64,000 nt of DNA, taken from positions 51,782,714 to 51,846,713 of the forward strand of contig CM049320.1 of NCBI GenBank assembly GCA_026874595.1. Direction: 5' to 3'. The stretch is from Sipunculus nudus (taxonomy: Eukaryota > Annelida > Sipuncula > Golfingiida > Sipunculidae). Positions 37,428-48,707 of this stretch are shown piece after piece (within the stretch, counting starts at the first letter, position 1; every line of letters starts with the position of its first letter). The position numbers were made by a program, and so were the translations under genes. The notes under the pieces are model-generated. The model was not told where the DNA came from. It made no database searches and worked only from the letters and a program-made list of their open reading frames with translations.

Positions 37428-37429
<2 letters not shown>
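36341..37429 (-). mobile_element. pogo/Tigger-like DNA transposon, 1.1 kb, inside a TA microsatellite
   Basis: The ends are inverted repeats: ACAGACGAAGCCGCTTAATT on the left, and ACAGACGACGCCACTTATTT on the reverse complement of the right, each followed by TGCAAG. TA repeats abut both ends, as expected for a family that inserts at TA, although the exact right-hand TA is mutated to TT. The interior holds a transposase fragment on the minus strand. The element is internally deleted relative to a full-length Tigger. Confidence 0.8.
36575..36990 (-). pseudogene. Tigger-like transposase fragment (DDE_1 domain)
   Basis: The minus strand encodes RPLLIIGKSKKSAMFQRRKA, a frameshift near 36925, then WVTGVLFKEWLTAFDKQM, HVVLVVDNCAAHS and PPNTTSIIQACDMGIIQS. 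The aspartate in VVDNCAAHS and the one in QACDMGI correspond to the second and third catalytic residues of pogo/Tigger transposases. The N-terminal DNA-binding domains and the first aspartate region are missing, so it cannot be active. Confidence 0.82.
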
Positions 37430-37514
<85 letters not shown>

Positions 37515-37531
37515 GAGGGGAGAGAGATATG
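37430..37531. repeat. (TA)n(GA)n compound microsatellite
   Basis: TA repeats pass directly into GA and then GGGGA repeats, immediately right of the Tigger-like element. Confidence 0.95.
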
Positions 37532-37639
37532 TAAGAATAGCCTTGCTGGTTCTTTGTTTAGAGAAGTGGAACATAAATACACAGAAAAAATGTCGGTCCA
37601 CAGCCGATCAAATTGAGCCCATGACCTTCCGATTGGAAA

Positions 37640-37640
<1 letters not shown>

Positions 37641-37707
<67 letters not shown>
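37641..37707. repeat. (TA)n microsatellite
   Basis: A pure TA run ending directly before the exon 2 remnant of sulfotransferase pseudogene 2. Confidence 0.95.
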
Positions 37708-37709
<2 letters not shown>

Positions 37710-37714
37710 ATGAC

Positions 37715-38420
37715 ACTTTTCAAGAAATTGTTTGGATGGTAACCATCCTTCATGAAATATTATCCAAGGTCCACCTAGATATCTTCGAAAAGTGCGGGCG
37801 TTTCCAATTGGAACGATTTTTGGAAGGAAACACAGAAAAGGCAACAAGGCGGCATCGTCCGACCATACTTTTGTTTACAGGTTACCAAGGAAACTCTATT
37901 GAAGAAAGCTTAAAATCATCTATGCTGTTCGATATCCGAAAGATTTGGCAGTGCCGTATTACTATTTTCATAAGAAAATAGTAGCTTTGCGAGCTTGGAA
38001 GGGAACAAGGATGTCTTCTTTAAGCATATATGAGAGGGAATTATTCTTTCGGAGTTAAATGATCACGTGGTTAGTTTCCTCCCCAATCAAAACAACTTCA
38101 GTATTTTCCATGTGACATATTAAGCCCTTAGAAGAGACCCATCTCGGCGGATCAGTGATATAGCAGAATTCAATGTAAACCCCTGAATCCAGAGAACCTT
38201 AATAAAATCGGGAAGCTATCGGACGTTGATACAATGAAAAAGCATCTGTTTAACTGATCGGATGTACAACCCTGCCACCTGGCGGTTGGTTTAAGCGATC
38301 CAACAAAGTTGGATTCTGGAAACAACTCTTCATTGACTTGCAAAACAAAAGGAAAATAGATGCAATTTTTGAAAAGATGGGGAAGGAGCAAAGTTTCCGA
38401 TTTGACTGCAATTGACAATA
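37715..38420 (+). pseudogene. Sulfotransferase pseudogene 2 (exon 2 only, many lesions)
   Basis: This aligns along its whole length with exon 2 of pseudogene 3 (50348-51054). Recognisable pieces are WMVTILHEILSKVHLDIFEK, FQLERFLEGNTEKA, the 3'-phosphate-binding segment with intact words IRKIW and frameshifts around it, a PEKL/NPENL region, and FDCN at the end. Several frameshifts and stops separate the pieces, and exon 1 with the PKSG loop is absent; a TA microsatellite stands in its place. After the end the 3' flank (GTGATAAATGTGGAAACGATCACCTG) matches that of pseudogene 3 almost perfectly. Confidence 0.8.
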
Positions 38421-39239
38421 TGCTCTGAGTAGCACTCTGTCCAAACAGCACGATAAATGAAAATGAAAAGCTGTATTCCAACTCTGTGATAAATGTGGAA
38501 ACGATCACCTGTTATGATTGTAGTTGTTTTTCAATAAATGTAAAAAATCAATTTAACATATTTACTTCTATCATGTCATACACATTTAAACTCACCGTGC
38601 ACAGTACTTGTAGGTATCATTTTTCCCTCTATCATATTTAGCAATGTCCTTCAAACATATTCTTTTCTCGAGTCTTCATGATAGTCACAAGCAGAAAACA
38701 TTTAGTATGAACTCATTGACTAGTATTTATTCACGATCATTTACAGATGATTTGCCATTTAAAAGAACAATGAATATACGGCGCAATATAAAGAATCACA
38801 AATGTTTATTTATGATAAGAGAAAGAATAATATTATTAAATCGCATCTATGGCGATGGGAGAAAAGTTAGAGAACATATTTAATCAGGAATTAAGCGGGA
38901 TCCTATTGGTAATATATATTCAGCCTGAGATCTGATATAGGAAGCCTTGTTTACTTTTTATGCCTTATATAATGTAGACATTGCTTACGGCTATCACCTT
39001 CAGCTGCTGTATAACTTCGCAGTCTATGGTGAAAAGGGAGACAAGTTATCAAGTCTGCCAGCGAGGCAATGCTCTATACCACAAAGAATATTTGTGTGTG
39101 TGTGAACTGCACAATTCCTTAATAACAAGTGCACATATTCCATTTTTGACCTTTCAGACAGGGTTAACTAGATGTTAAGATACGACCCGTACACTTAAGC
39201 CATTAGCCAGTCAAAAGTAACAAAAGGATTCTGCTTCAT
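38421..39239. other. Downstream flank of pseudogene 2
   Basis: It aligns in pieces with 51055-51420, downstream of pseudogene 3: AAATGTGGAAACGATCACCT, CACAAGCAG, and GATCATTTACAGA with TTGCCATTTAAAAG. No gene seen. The block shows that pseudogenes 2 and 3 were duplicated with their flanks, not retrotransposed. Confidence 0.65.
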
Positions 39240-40210
39240 ACATTGTACTTCCGGAATTTAACCACTTGCATACCCACGCGTGTGCTTATAACATCGTTCA
39301 ATGTCCAAAATAATGCAATAATGTAAAATACACCAATGTCGCATTGAGTGTGAATCTTGGTCTTCAAATGAAATAAGGTGTGTAAAACATAAATTACTAC
39401 CTCAACAATATTTGATTTTTCCCTTGTTTGGAGAGAGTCTTCGTAATGGCGAATACATCAATTAACCGTGAAGCTAAGACCTCTTTCTCGTTGTGTCACA
39501 TTCTGCCTGCCTTTTAATGTTTGTATTTATATCAGCTACTTCGGAGACATGCTATTCAAAGATCATAATCTGTATTAATATTATCCCATTCCTACCTTAG
39601 TGAACAATTCTACTTTGTGGCGGAGACCTTGACCGATTTCCTTGACATTAAAAATTGTTTTGTATGACCAGGAACAATACATTATATGAACATAAAACAA
39701 GGGTCCTAGTTGTCACAACTATAAGCAAAACTCATAAGGACCCAGCTGACAGGTCCAAAATCAAATGAAATAGAATATTCTAGAACATTTTAGACAAACT
39801 TTATTGTTTAACACGCTGTTGTATCGAACATATAATTTGTAGACAATTCTTCCGCCTTCCCGCCTTCAGCTGTCTACCATCGCTGTGTTCATTAAAAAAA
39901 AGAGCCAAGTGCGCAAGTGTCACAAACTCAGACATATGCCCCAGATTCACTTCAATGTTCATTGAAGATAAATGACTGTTTTGTAACGAACACATAAAGT
40001 TGTTCTGGATCAACAAACATTATACGGCATAGCCTGTCAGACTCACGGTTTTGGCGTCCTTTGAGTATTAAACGGCAATGGATATAGATCTGTTGTAAAA
40101 CCACACTACAATGTCCTCTGTACACAAATGCGACAGTATTATAGTCCCCTGCCTGGGTTACAGAACCATAGACGCACTAAGCCCCTGTCGGGTGACACAA
40201 CCATACTAAC
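39240..40210 (+). repeat. Sulfotransferase spacer repeat, unit 1
   Basis: It contains CACGCGTGTGCTTATAAC, GGAGAGAGTCTTCGTAATGG, ATTCTGCCTGCCTTTTAAT, ACACGCTGTTGTAT with GTAGACAATTCTTCCGCC, CATATGCCCCAGATTCACTT and GCCTGTCAGACTCACGG. The same words occur in the same order at 46850-48070. Noncoding. Confidence 0.75.
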
Positions 40211-41109
40211 TTCTAAATTTATGGTTAATACTACTTCGACGAATTAACCTCGTCTTGGGTAACAATGGGCAACTACATTAGTTCTTACAAAAGCGGCTAC
40301 AAGGAGCCTCTGGAGTCCACTGAAACACGACCTAATTCCCTTCCCATCGGAACCAGACTCAAATAAATGCGTAGTATTTTTTCCAGCTTTTAGCGCGTCG
40401 TCCTTGCATTCCAACGTAAAATGACATGTGACTTCTCAGACAGTGAGGCTAACTGACCACACAGCGGAAAGTGCACTCCATGATTTTTTTTTTAAATCTG
40501 ATTATGCGTCGGATGTAAACAAAAGCCTTTTGAAGGTGACCTTGGTTTTATACATAATTCTTCTATTACCTTCCAATATAATCTGACAATAAACAGTAAG
40601 TGTTATCCCTATAAAATAACTGTGTTATCACAATCTCACCCTAGATCATCAATGGATGACATGAATACATTACCCGCTCCTGGTCTATAGCTATGACGTC
40701 ACATGTGATTCTCTTTCTTGAGTCTTTCAACGCCAGTATATATTCATCAATACATCAGCATGCATATATCATTATATTAGTGATGTTTATAAAATAAACC
40801 TGTATATGATATTATATCGGTGAGGTTTACAAAATAAACATTTTACATACAATACATACATGTAATTATACATTGATACAACATACCAGTACTACTATCA
40901 TATTCCTTTTAACACTTTGATTATACATGACAAATATTTTTTCTGTATCCTAATATAAGTTTCTTATATATCTATTTAAACTTCTTTTGGAAATTCCATA
41001 TTATCTTCTTATAAACCAGTAGCAGTACTGCATACAAAAAGTCTGTTCCTTCTAGATAATTGTTAATTAGATCAATGAATGGATATTTACACAATCCGTC
41101 TTAAAAATG
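40211..41109. other. Sequence between spacer unit 1 and the Gmr1-like element
   Basis: No gene seen. It may include the 3' end (LTR) of the retroelement on its right, since two closely similar words GTTTATAAAATAAAC and GTTTACAAAATAAAC lie near 40785-40845, but no LTR pair could be established. Confidence 0.4.
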
Positions 41110-41400
41110 TGCTCCATCGTTATTATTCCACAGATTCCACCTTAAACCTGTAGTTTATAAGATGCAAAGACCATCTCATGATACTGTTGGTGATGCATTT
41201 AGGTTTGTTCAGATAAAGAAGGTGTTGGTGATCTGTTTGCACAGTAAAGTCAACACATGTAAGATAAAATTTAAATTCTTCCACGACCGACGCTAAAGCT
41301 AAATATTCCTTTTTAATTGTGGAGTTTTCCTCCCTCTAATTTACAGTTTCTTGCTGGCATAAGCAACTGGGAATAATTGTGAATCGTGCTACTGTAACAA
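41110..41400 (-). pseudogene. Gmr1-like RNase H fragment
   Basis: In two frames the minus strand reads QLFPVAYASKKL and then KKEYLALASVVEEFKFYLTC, FTVQTDHQHLLYLNKPK and SIMRWSLHLINYRFKVES. This is the usual gypsy RNase H series, with the TDH motif present. The fragment lies downstream of the RT and no integrase follows it. Confidence 0.82.
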
Positions 41401-41624
41401 AATAGCAACAATCTCTATATTTGAACCATCAGTTTATAACACAAATGGTTTGATGGGATTATGTAACAGCAAAATTGGCCTCTTTACCAAATAATCCTTT
41501 AATGTACAGTGAGCTCTCTATCGTGGCTCATCCCATTCTACTTTGTTAGGTTTCCCTTTCTTGGTCAAATGTGTTCATGGTGCAGCTATGGCAGGAGAAT
41601 TAGGAATGTAATTCTTGTAGTACC

Positions 41625-42440
41625 CTACAAATCCATTAAATGGTCGAATCTCCTTCTTGGTTCTAGATCTAGCTGCTCCGTCAATAATAAAAAAAAATGG
41701 TCATCATGTGGACCAAGGACATTGACCTCAATTTGGTGCCATAAAAAAACAACACTTGTGGCCACCAATAAACACGTCGATGGTCTTGCAGTCAACCCAG
41801 CTACTCTCAACCTACTCAGAAGCTCTTTGATTACACAGATATGTTAATCTCAAGTTTTGGTGTGCACTAACAAGTCATCAATGTAACTATCCACACTATT
41901 CTTACAATTTAGCAACTTTCGAATGCCTCGCAATAGAGTTGCTCCCGAATTTACCATTTAGGATGACATCTTTAAGAATTTATAACTACTATCAGGTGTA
42001 ACATTGTTTTGTGTGCATCTTGTTAAGTACTGGCACTTGCCAATATCCTTTGCTTAGATCAATCTTAAAGAAATACTTATCTCCAGTCCGGTTTCCTGAA
42101 CACATCAGAGTCTAGCAATAGGTTCTTGATCTATCACTGCTAGCTTATTTAAATTGCGATAATCAACACACACCCTGTTGGTGCAAACATTTTTTTTTTA
42201 TTCGCACGACCACCACTGGTGCTGCATAATGTGATTTAGATTCTCTAATTACATCCATTCTCAACATATCATCAATGTCTTGTTTAAGAGATTCAGGTAC
42301 AGCGTTGGGTATAGAGTACGGTTTACATTTGATTGGTCTATCAGATGACAACTCAACTTTGTGTTCAATTATATCTGTTGTACCAGGTAGGTCAGTAAAA
42401 ACATTTTTATTTTTATACAACCAGCTTTAAAACATATTTT
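41625..42440 (-). pseudogene. Gmr1-like reverse transcriptase, broken
   Basis: The minus strand reads NVFTDLPGTTDIIEHKVELS, PIKCKPYSIPNAVPE, MLRMDVIRESKSHYAAPVVV (fingers), a frameshift at a T-run near 42190, VCVDYRNLNKLAVID, KYFFKIDLSKGYWQVPV (first catalytic aspartate), NSGATLLRGIRKLL and SVDSYIDDLLVHT, whose YIDD is the catalytic motif, then RVAGLTARPSTCLL of the thumb. At least three frame changes and several stops are seen. Confidence 0.87.
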
Positions 42441-42719
42441 TGACTGGAGTCTATCTTACTCCTTTTAATACATCACGAGATAATTCTTAGGCCACACACG
42501 TGTCTTATTTAAACAAATCATCATCATCAGCTGTATCATTTACGTCAGCCTCACGGGGCTTTACAACAGTTGGTCATACAACATCTAATATGGTATTTCC
42601 CGTCTTTATTGTACTTTGCTCTTTCGCAATCTCAGCATCAGCTTGCACCTGTGATATATATTTTCAACAAACTAATTTGGTAAATATTGATTTTACATAA
42701 TCAGTACCTGATCATTGAT

Positions 42720-43142
42720 CTGTAATGTTCTTGGCTTAGCCCTGCTGTCATAATATCCCTTATACCTGTCTTGTGATTTTCCTAGTTCTGTAGGGGCTAA
42801 TTTCAGAGTTTTCACTCTCTCGTTTCAAAGACGTACTGATAACAACTCTGAACTTCTAGAGTCTGTAATTCTTTTGAACATAACTCTTTCAAAATTTGCA
42901 TTGGTCCTCTAACAGGCCGACAATACAACAATTCAAATGGGTAAAACTGTGGCCTCTTGTGGCACTTCTCTATATGCAAACAGTAATGCATTGATGTACC
43001 TATGCAATTGCTTAGGTTGTTCATCACAAAATCGCCTTAACATTCTTTTGAGGTACCCATTGAACCTCTCAACAAGACCATTGCAAGTGGGATGGTATGG
43101 TAGTCTCTTTGTATATGAGTTTAGCGGGTGCCTTGCTTCCAA
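42720..43142 (-). pseudogene. Gmr1-like integrase, C-terminal part
   Basis: The minus strand reads LPYHPTCNGLVERFNGYLKR, then LHRYINALLFAYREVPQEAT, a frameshift, then PFELLYCRPVRGPMQILKEL, and after further breaks DRYKGYYDSRAKPR with LQINDQVLIM. The glutamate in GLVERFNG is the third catalytic residue of the DDE integrase core. The N-terminal zinc finger and the two catalytic aspartates are missing. Confidence 0.85.
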
Positions 43143-43321
43143 GTCGCCCGGTTACACCATTACGCTGGTTCTCATGAGGTATGACATTGTCACTTTCTGA
43201 ACCGACAACTAAAGAGTATATCTATGCATCAATTCGCTAAGCTTGCGGTCTGGTTTGGTAAAGTATTTCTCAAATTCTGCTAAAAGAAAAATGTGCATCA
43301 GTTCATCGATGCAGGGCTAGG

Positions 43322-43381
<60 letters not shown>

Positions 43382-44180
43382 TATGTATATATATATATCA
43401 TACCAGAACTGCTAATGGTTGCACGCAGTTATATTAAACATATAATTTATGGCGCGTAGACAATTATTCCACCATTCCGCCTTCATTTGTCTATCAACGC
43501 CGTGATCAGTAAAAAAAAAGAGTGCGTAAGTCTGTTGTTCTCCTGTACTACATCAGTTTCATCAATGCGATATAATATTTATATATTCATATTTAGAATT
43601 TTAAAAGGGCGATGAATATATGGCGCATTTTCCCAGGGATAATGGCTTTACCCTTTTTGTGATATAATTGTGCCATGAGAGCTAATATTGTTTTGCACGC
43701 TGCTGCATAGAAAATATAATTTGTTGAGCGAAGACAATGCTTCTGCCCTCCCCCTTTCTGCTGTCTGTCATCGCTGTGTTCAGTGAGAAAACAACCGAGT
43801 GCGTAAGTCTGTAGTCTCCTGTAGTGGCCCCAGGTGGCGCACCATAGTAATTCTGACCCAAGATGGTTATGCAAAATAACCCATCAACCAGACCCCGCTA
43901 TGCGTCAGTGAGTGCTTGGCAGGAATTGTATAGCTACGCGTGTGCTTATAACATCGTTTAAAGTACATAATGGCGCAGTAATGTAAAATACACTAGCGTC
44001 ACATTGCGTGTGGACCTTGGCAGGCCTTCAAGTGATACCACTCTTTAAAACAAGGTGTTTACAACATAATTTACTACCTCATAAAGATTTTATCCTTCAC
44101 TTGTTCGGAGAAAGTCTTCGTATTAGCGAATACATCAGTTAATCTTGAAGGTGAGACCTCTTTCTGTTTCATAGATGCAG
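43105..44180 (+). repeat. Sulfotransferase spacer repeat, unit 2 (two partial copies)
   Basis: It starts with TTTAGCGGGTGCCTTGCTTCC and ATCAATTCGCTAAGCTTGC, has a TA/CA microsatellite at 43325-43400, then two copies of the GTAGACAATxxTTC box near 43457 and 43733, followed by GCGTGTGCTTATAACATCG near 43938. At 43591-43610 the SULT upstream flank is joined directly to the SULT downstream flank, with no gene in between. Confidence 0.7.
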
Positions 44181-44229
44181 GGCTAGGATTGTATATACAC
44201 ACAAACATATATATATATATATATATATA

Positions 44230-45170
44230 TAAATATTTACGTGTCACATGAGAGCTCCTAATGTTTTGCACGCTGTTGTATGGAACATATAATTTGTGGA
44301 TTCGTAGACAATTCTTCCACCCTCCCGCCTTCAGCTTTCTATCATGTTCTACTGTAGTAACCCGAGGTGGCGCACCATAGAACATTCTGACTCAACAGTA
44401 TTATATTAAAGAACGCATAAACCAAGCCCCGCTCTGTGTCAGTGAGTTATTGGCAGAATGCGCATCCATTACAACAGGGCCAATGAGTAAAATCAGGACA
44501 CAGTGAGAAACGAGCGACGCTACTGGCCTCCGTCTGTAGGTAAGCCTGACCTTCGATAACAAACACCTTATTCTTAATTCAACACAATGAAATTGTGAGG
44601 GCCTCTCAGCGTGTGAAGTATGAACTTATTGATCATGTTAAACTGTAAAACCGAGGGCAATTAAACACGAAAGCGAAGCGATAAAAGACTTGTCAAACAA
44701 AATAAAGTCCATCAAGGACATAACACCTATTCATGCAGAATCCTGCAAGATGAAATTCTCTCCTTTCTCTATAAAAAAAATAATTTGTATTCCGGGCACG
44801 TTTAATGTGCTCTATGTAACAACTGCGTTATTCATGCTCAGTCATGCAAGGCAAATTTACGACAGACCATGCAGATGAAAACTGGCACACCAGTGTGGCG
44901 ATCCAGACATGGGAGTTCGGTGAATATAAATTGCAGACTATACTCGTCAAACCATTTTCCTACAAGAGAGGCTCTCGATTATTATAAAGAAGGTCGCAAA
45001 TAAAAAAGCCAAATCATAAAGGCCACCCCACACTGTATAATGTAACCAGTTAAAGGTAATTAACAATATTTACAGGCGGCATAAATAAGAAGATGTGCAC
45101 CAAACAATTAATAACTTCTCTTTCAAAAAGTTAGTTTATGGTAAGAAAATTATAAACTATATTTTCTCAG
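44230..45170 (+). repeat. Sulfotransferase spacer repeat, unit 3 (partial), and unique sequence
   Basis: The GCACGCTGTTGTATGG and GTAGACAATTCTTCC boxes and the GCGCACCATAGAACATTCTG box are present to about 44460. The rest, to 45170, has no recognised gene or repeat word. Confidence 0.55.
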
Positions 45171-46500
45171 GGGTATTTGGTGATATATATGTCACATGAA
45201 AGCTTACACTGTTTGGCACGCTGTTGTATGGAAAATATAATTTGTGGAGCGTAGACAATGCCTCCGCCCCCCCCCCCCCCCAACTTCAGCTGTCTGTCAT
45301 CGCTGTGTTCAGTGAGAAAAGAGCCGAGTGCGTAAGTCTGTAGTACTCCTGTAGTGCCCCCAGGTGGCGCACCAGAGTATATTCTGACCCAAGAGTGGTT
45401 ATGTTAAAGAACATATCAACCAGGCCCCGCTATGCGTAAGTGAGGGATGGGCAGGAATTGTATACCCACGCGTGTTCTTATAACATCGTTTTAAAGTCCA
45501 AAGTTGCGCAGTAATGTAAAATACACGAGCAACAAATTGAGTGTGGACCTTGGCAGGCCTTCAAGTGATACCGTTCTTTAATACCGTTCTTTAACATAAG
45601 GTCTGTACAACATAATTTAGTGCCTCAACAAGATTTAATCTTTCACCTGTTTGGAGAAAGTCTTCGTTTTGGCGAATAAATTTGTTAATCTTGAAGGCGA
45701 GACCTCTTTCTCTTTTTTTTTGTCTGCCTTTTAATTCTTGTATTCATATCAGCTGCTTCGGACTCATGCTATCAAAAGATCAAAATCGGTATCAATATCA
45801 TCCCATTCCTATCTTGGTGAAGAAACTTAGCTTTGTGCATGAGAACTTGACCAATTGTTTTGCATTAAAAGGTGATTTGTATGATCAGGAACAATAAATT
45901 ATGTGAACATAAATCAAAGGCCCTAGTCGTCACAACTCTAAGCAAGACTCTAGATAGTTATTAAAAGGACCAGTTTACAGGTCCAACATCAAATGAAATC
46001 CGACGTATGAAAAGTTAAAAGAACATTTTAGACAAATTGCTTAAGTACTTATAAACAAGAACAGATGCACCGGAAACAGGGAAGGTTTACAAGCCTGTAT
46101 ACGATCGGTCGGGTTCCCGATGGGTGTTCGCATAATAAGAACGTAAATATGAAAATAACGACATATTTTAATTGCTTGGTGCGAACATGGAGGGTTTAAG
46201 TGCAAGAAGACATGTTCAGTTGGCTTGTTCATAATTCATGAAACAACATGTCCTGGAGGGGCAGTGTATCTTAGCTTAGCGGTCGCCTTGCTTCCAAGAC
46301 GCCCGGCTACCCGGTTAAACCATTACGCTCTGGTTTTCATGAGGTGTGGCATGGTCATTTTCTAAACGGACATCTTAAGAGTATATCTATGCATCAATTC
46401 GCTTAGCTTGCCATCTGGTTTGGTCAAGTTTGTCTCAAATTCAACTTCTGCTAATAGAACATTGTGCATCAGTTTCATCGATGCAGGGCCAGGATTGTAT
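45171..46500 (+). repeat. Sulfotransferase spacer repeat, unit 4 (most complete)
   Basis: It runs in order through GTCACATGAAAGCT, GCACGCTGTTGTATGG, a poly-C run at 45267-45281, CATCGCTGTGTTCAGTGAG, CACGCGTGTTCTTATAAC, TTTGGAGAAAGTCTTCGTTT, ATATCAGCTGCTTCGGA, ACAAGCCTGTATACGAT, CGCCTTGCTTCCAAGACG and ATGCATCAATTCGCTTAGC, and ends at a short TA/CA microsatellite. Noncoding. Confidence 0.75.
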
Positions 46501-46529
46501 ATATACACACACACATATATATATATATA

Positions 46530-48080
46530 TCACATGAGAGTTGCAAAGGTTTTGGAGGTGATGTTTTGAACATATAATTTATTGAGCGTAGACAATTCTT
46601 CTGCCCTTCCGCCTTCGGCTGTTTATCATTGCTGTGATCAGTGAAAAATGCCGAGTACATAAGTCTTTAGTTCTCCTGTAGTACATCAGTTTCGTCAATG
46701 CAGTGCTAGGATTATATTAAAATATTCATATTTAAAATTTTAAAGGGCTTTGAATATATGGCGCACAAAATAACTTTGCTTAACAAAAGTTATTTAATGG
46801 TAAGAAAATTAAAAACTAAAATTTCTCAGGGTAATGGATTTGGAGAAAGTCTTCGTTTTGGCGAATACATCAGTTAACCGTGAAGCTAAGACCTATTTCT
46901 CGTTATGTCACATTCTGCCTGCCTTTTAATTTTTGTATTTATATCAGCTACTTCGGAGTCATGCTATCCAAAGATCATAATCGGTATAAATATATTCCCA
47001 TTCCTATCTTAGTGAAAATTCTACTTTGTCCTGGAGACCTTGACAGATTTCTTTGACATTAAATGTTTTGTATGACCAGGAACAATAAATTATATTAACA
47101 TAAATCATGGGTTCTAGTTGTCAAAACTGTCAGCATCACTCAGCTGACAGGTCCAAAATTAAATGAAATCCGACGTATAAAAAAATTAATGGAACATTTT
47201 AGAAAAACTGTTACGCCTTATAAACAAGAACACGTGGTCCGGAAAATGTACATGTTTACAAGCCTGCGCACGGTCTTTAGGGTTCCCCAACATATTTGAT
47301 TTGCTTTTTGCGAACATGGAGGGTTCAAGTGCAAACAGACGTTTTCGTTAACTTTGTTCATAATTCAAGAAATTGCATATCCTAAAAGGACAGAGCATCT
47401 TAGTTTAGCGGGCGCCTTGCTTCCAAGACGCCCGGTTACACCAGAACGCTCTGGTTTCATGAGGTATGGTAAGGTCATGTTTTGAAAAGGATAACTAAGG
47501 ACTATAGCTATGCATCAATTCACTAACCTTGCTAACCTAAAACAACATTGGCATCAGTTTCATCGAAACGGGTTAGGATATATATATAAACTCATATATA
47601 TGTCACATGAGAGCTCATTTTGTTTTTCACGTTGTTGTATGGAACATATATTTTGTAGAGCGTAGACAATTCTTCCGCCTTCCCTCCTTCAGCTGTCTAC
47701 CATCCCTGTGTTTAGTGAAAAGAGCCAAGTGCGTGAGCGTAAAAAACTCGGACATATGCCCCAGATTCACTTCAAAAGTTCATTGAAGGTAAACGACTGT
47801 GTTGTAAGGAATACCTAAATTTATTTTTGATCAACAAACATATGGCATAGCCTGTCAGACTCACGGTTTTGGCGTCCTGTCAGTATTAAACGCTAATGGA
47901 TATAGATCTGTTGTAAAACCAGAATGTTCATACTCTCAACAGTACATCCAGCCTTGCCTAATGGCTATGTAAATTCTAATGGTAATACCACACTCCAATG
48001 TCCTCTGTATACAAATGCAAAGGTATTATAGTGCCCTGCTTGGGTTACAGAACCATACTCTCAGGACACCTATATAATAA
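46530..48080 (+). repeat. Sulfotransferase spacer repeat, units 5 and 6
   Basis: The boxes of unit 4 recur, with a gene-absent junction at 46731-46750, a CGCCTTGCTTCCAAGACG box near 47411 and, from 47740, the same GACATATGCCCCAGATTCAC to GCCTGTCAGACTCACGG segment as in unit 1. Confidence 0.72.
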
Positions 48081-48656
48081 ACACAAATTTGTAAACATAC
48101 AGGAGAATGAGTTGCGCAAAAATGCTAAACTTTTCACAATAAAACCTTTTTAATTAAATCAGTCCATAAGTAAAAACCTTTTTCTGATAAATTATTTTAC
48201 TTTAATTTTTAAAGGCTACAAATAAAAGGAGCATGATCCACTTCAAATACTTTATTTAACATTTGTTTGTTTACATTCATTTTCTGTGGCGTAACAGGAC
48301 ATGAAACAAAAGCAACTTATATTCTTTTCAATGTAAAATTATTTTGAATTTTTGAACATGACATTTCTTGTTTTTCTGTTAAACGAGTATTGTATATTAT
48401 TACAGGTGGTGTATAACTAATTGGTTCCTACATATGGACTGAGAGAGATAAACAAATGAACAAGTTTGATGAGACATATATACGGCAACGCAGTTTCTTA
48501 CCAAACTTTCCACAACAGCATGTTGCAATAACCTGATTAGCAGTAAAAAGCGTATACTACATGTCACCACTGAACAGAGAGTAATAAGTTGATGAACGAT
48601 GTTTATTTAAAAAATGTTGAACAAATGTTCAGGATGACACACTACCACTAACACAT

Positions 48657-48699
<43 letters not shown>
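48081..48699. other. AT-rich unique sequence with a (CA)n(TA)n microsatellite
   Basis: No gene is seen; the microsatellite is at 48655-48703. Confidence 0.6.

Positions 48700-48707
<8 letters not shown>

Larger units (their letters stand above)
41110..43142 (-). mobile_element. Gmr1-like Ty3/gypsy-family retrotransposon remnant, integrase upstream of reverse transcriptase
   Basis: On the minus strand, in transcript order, come integrase (43142-42720), reverse transcriptase (42440-41625) and RNase H (41400-41110). All three are Ty3/gypsy in sequence type, but the order is that of Ty1/copia. I recall that this order with gypsy-like sequence defines the Gmr1 group first described in deuterostomes. 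The element is full of stops and frameshifts. Its 5' end is cut off at about 43105-43142, where the sequence turns into spacer repeat. No LTRs were identified. Confidence 0.75.

Noticed and set aside
41509-41847. A 112-codon plus-strand frame
   Set aside because: It is antisense to the Gmr1-like RT thumb region.
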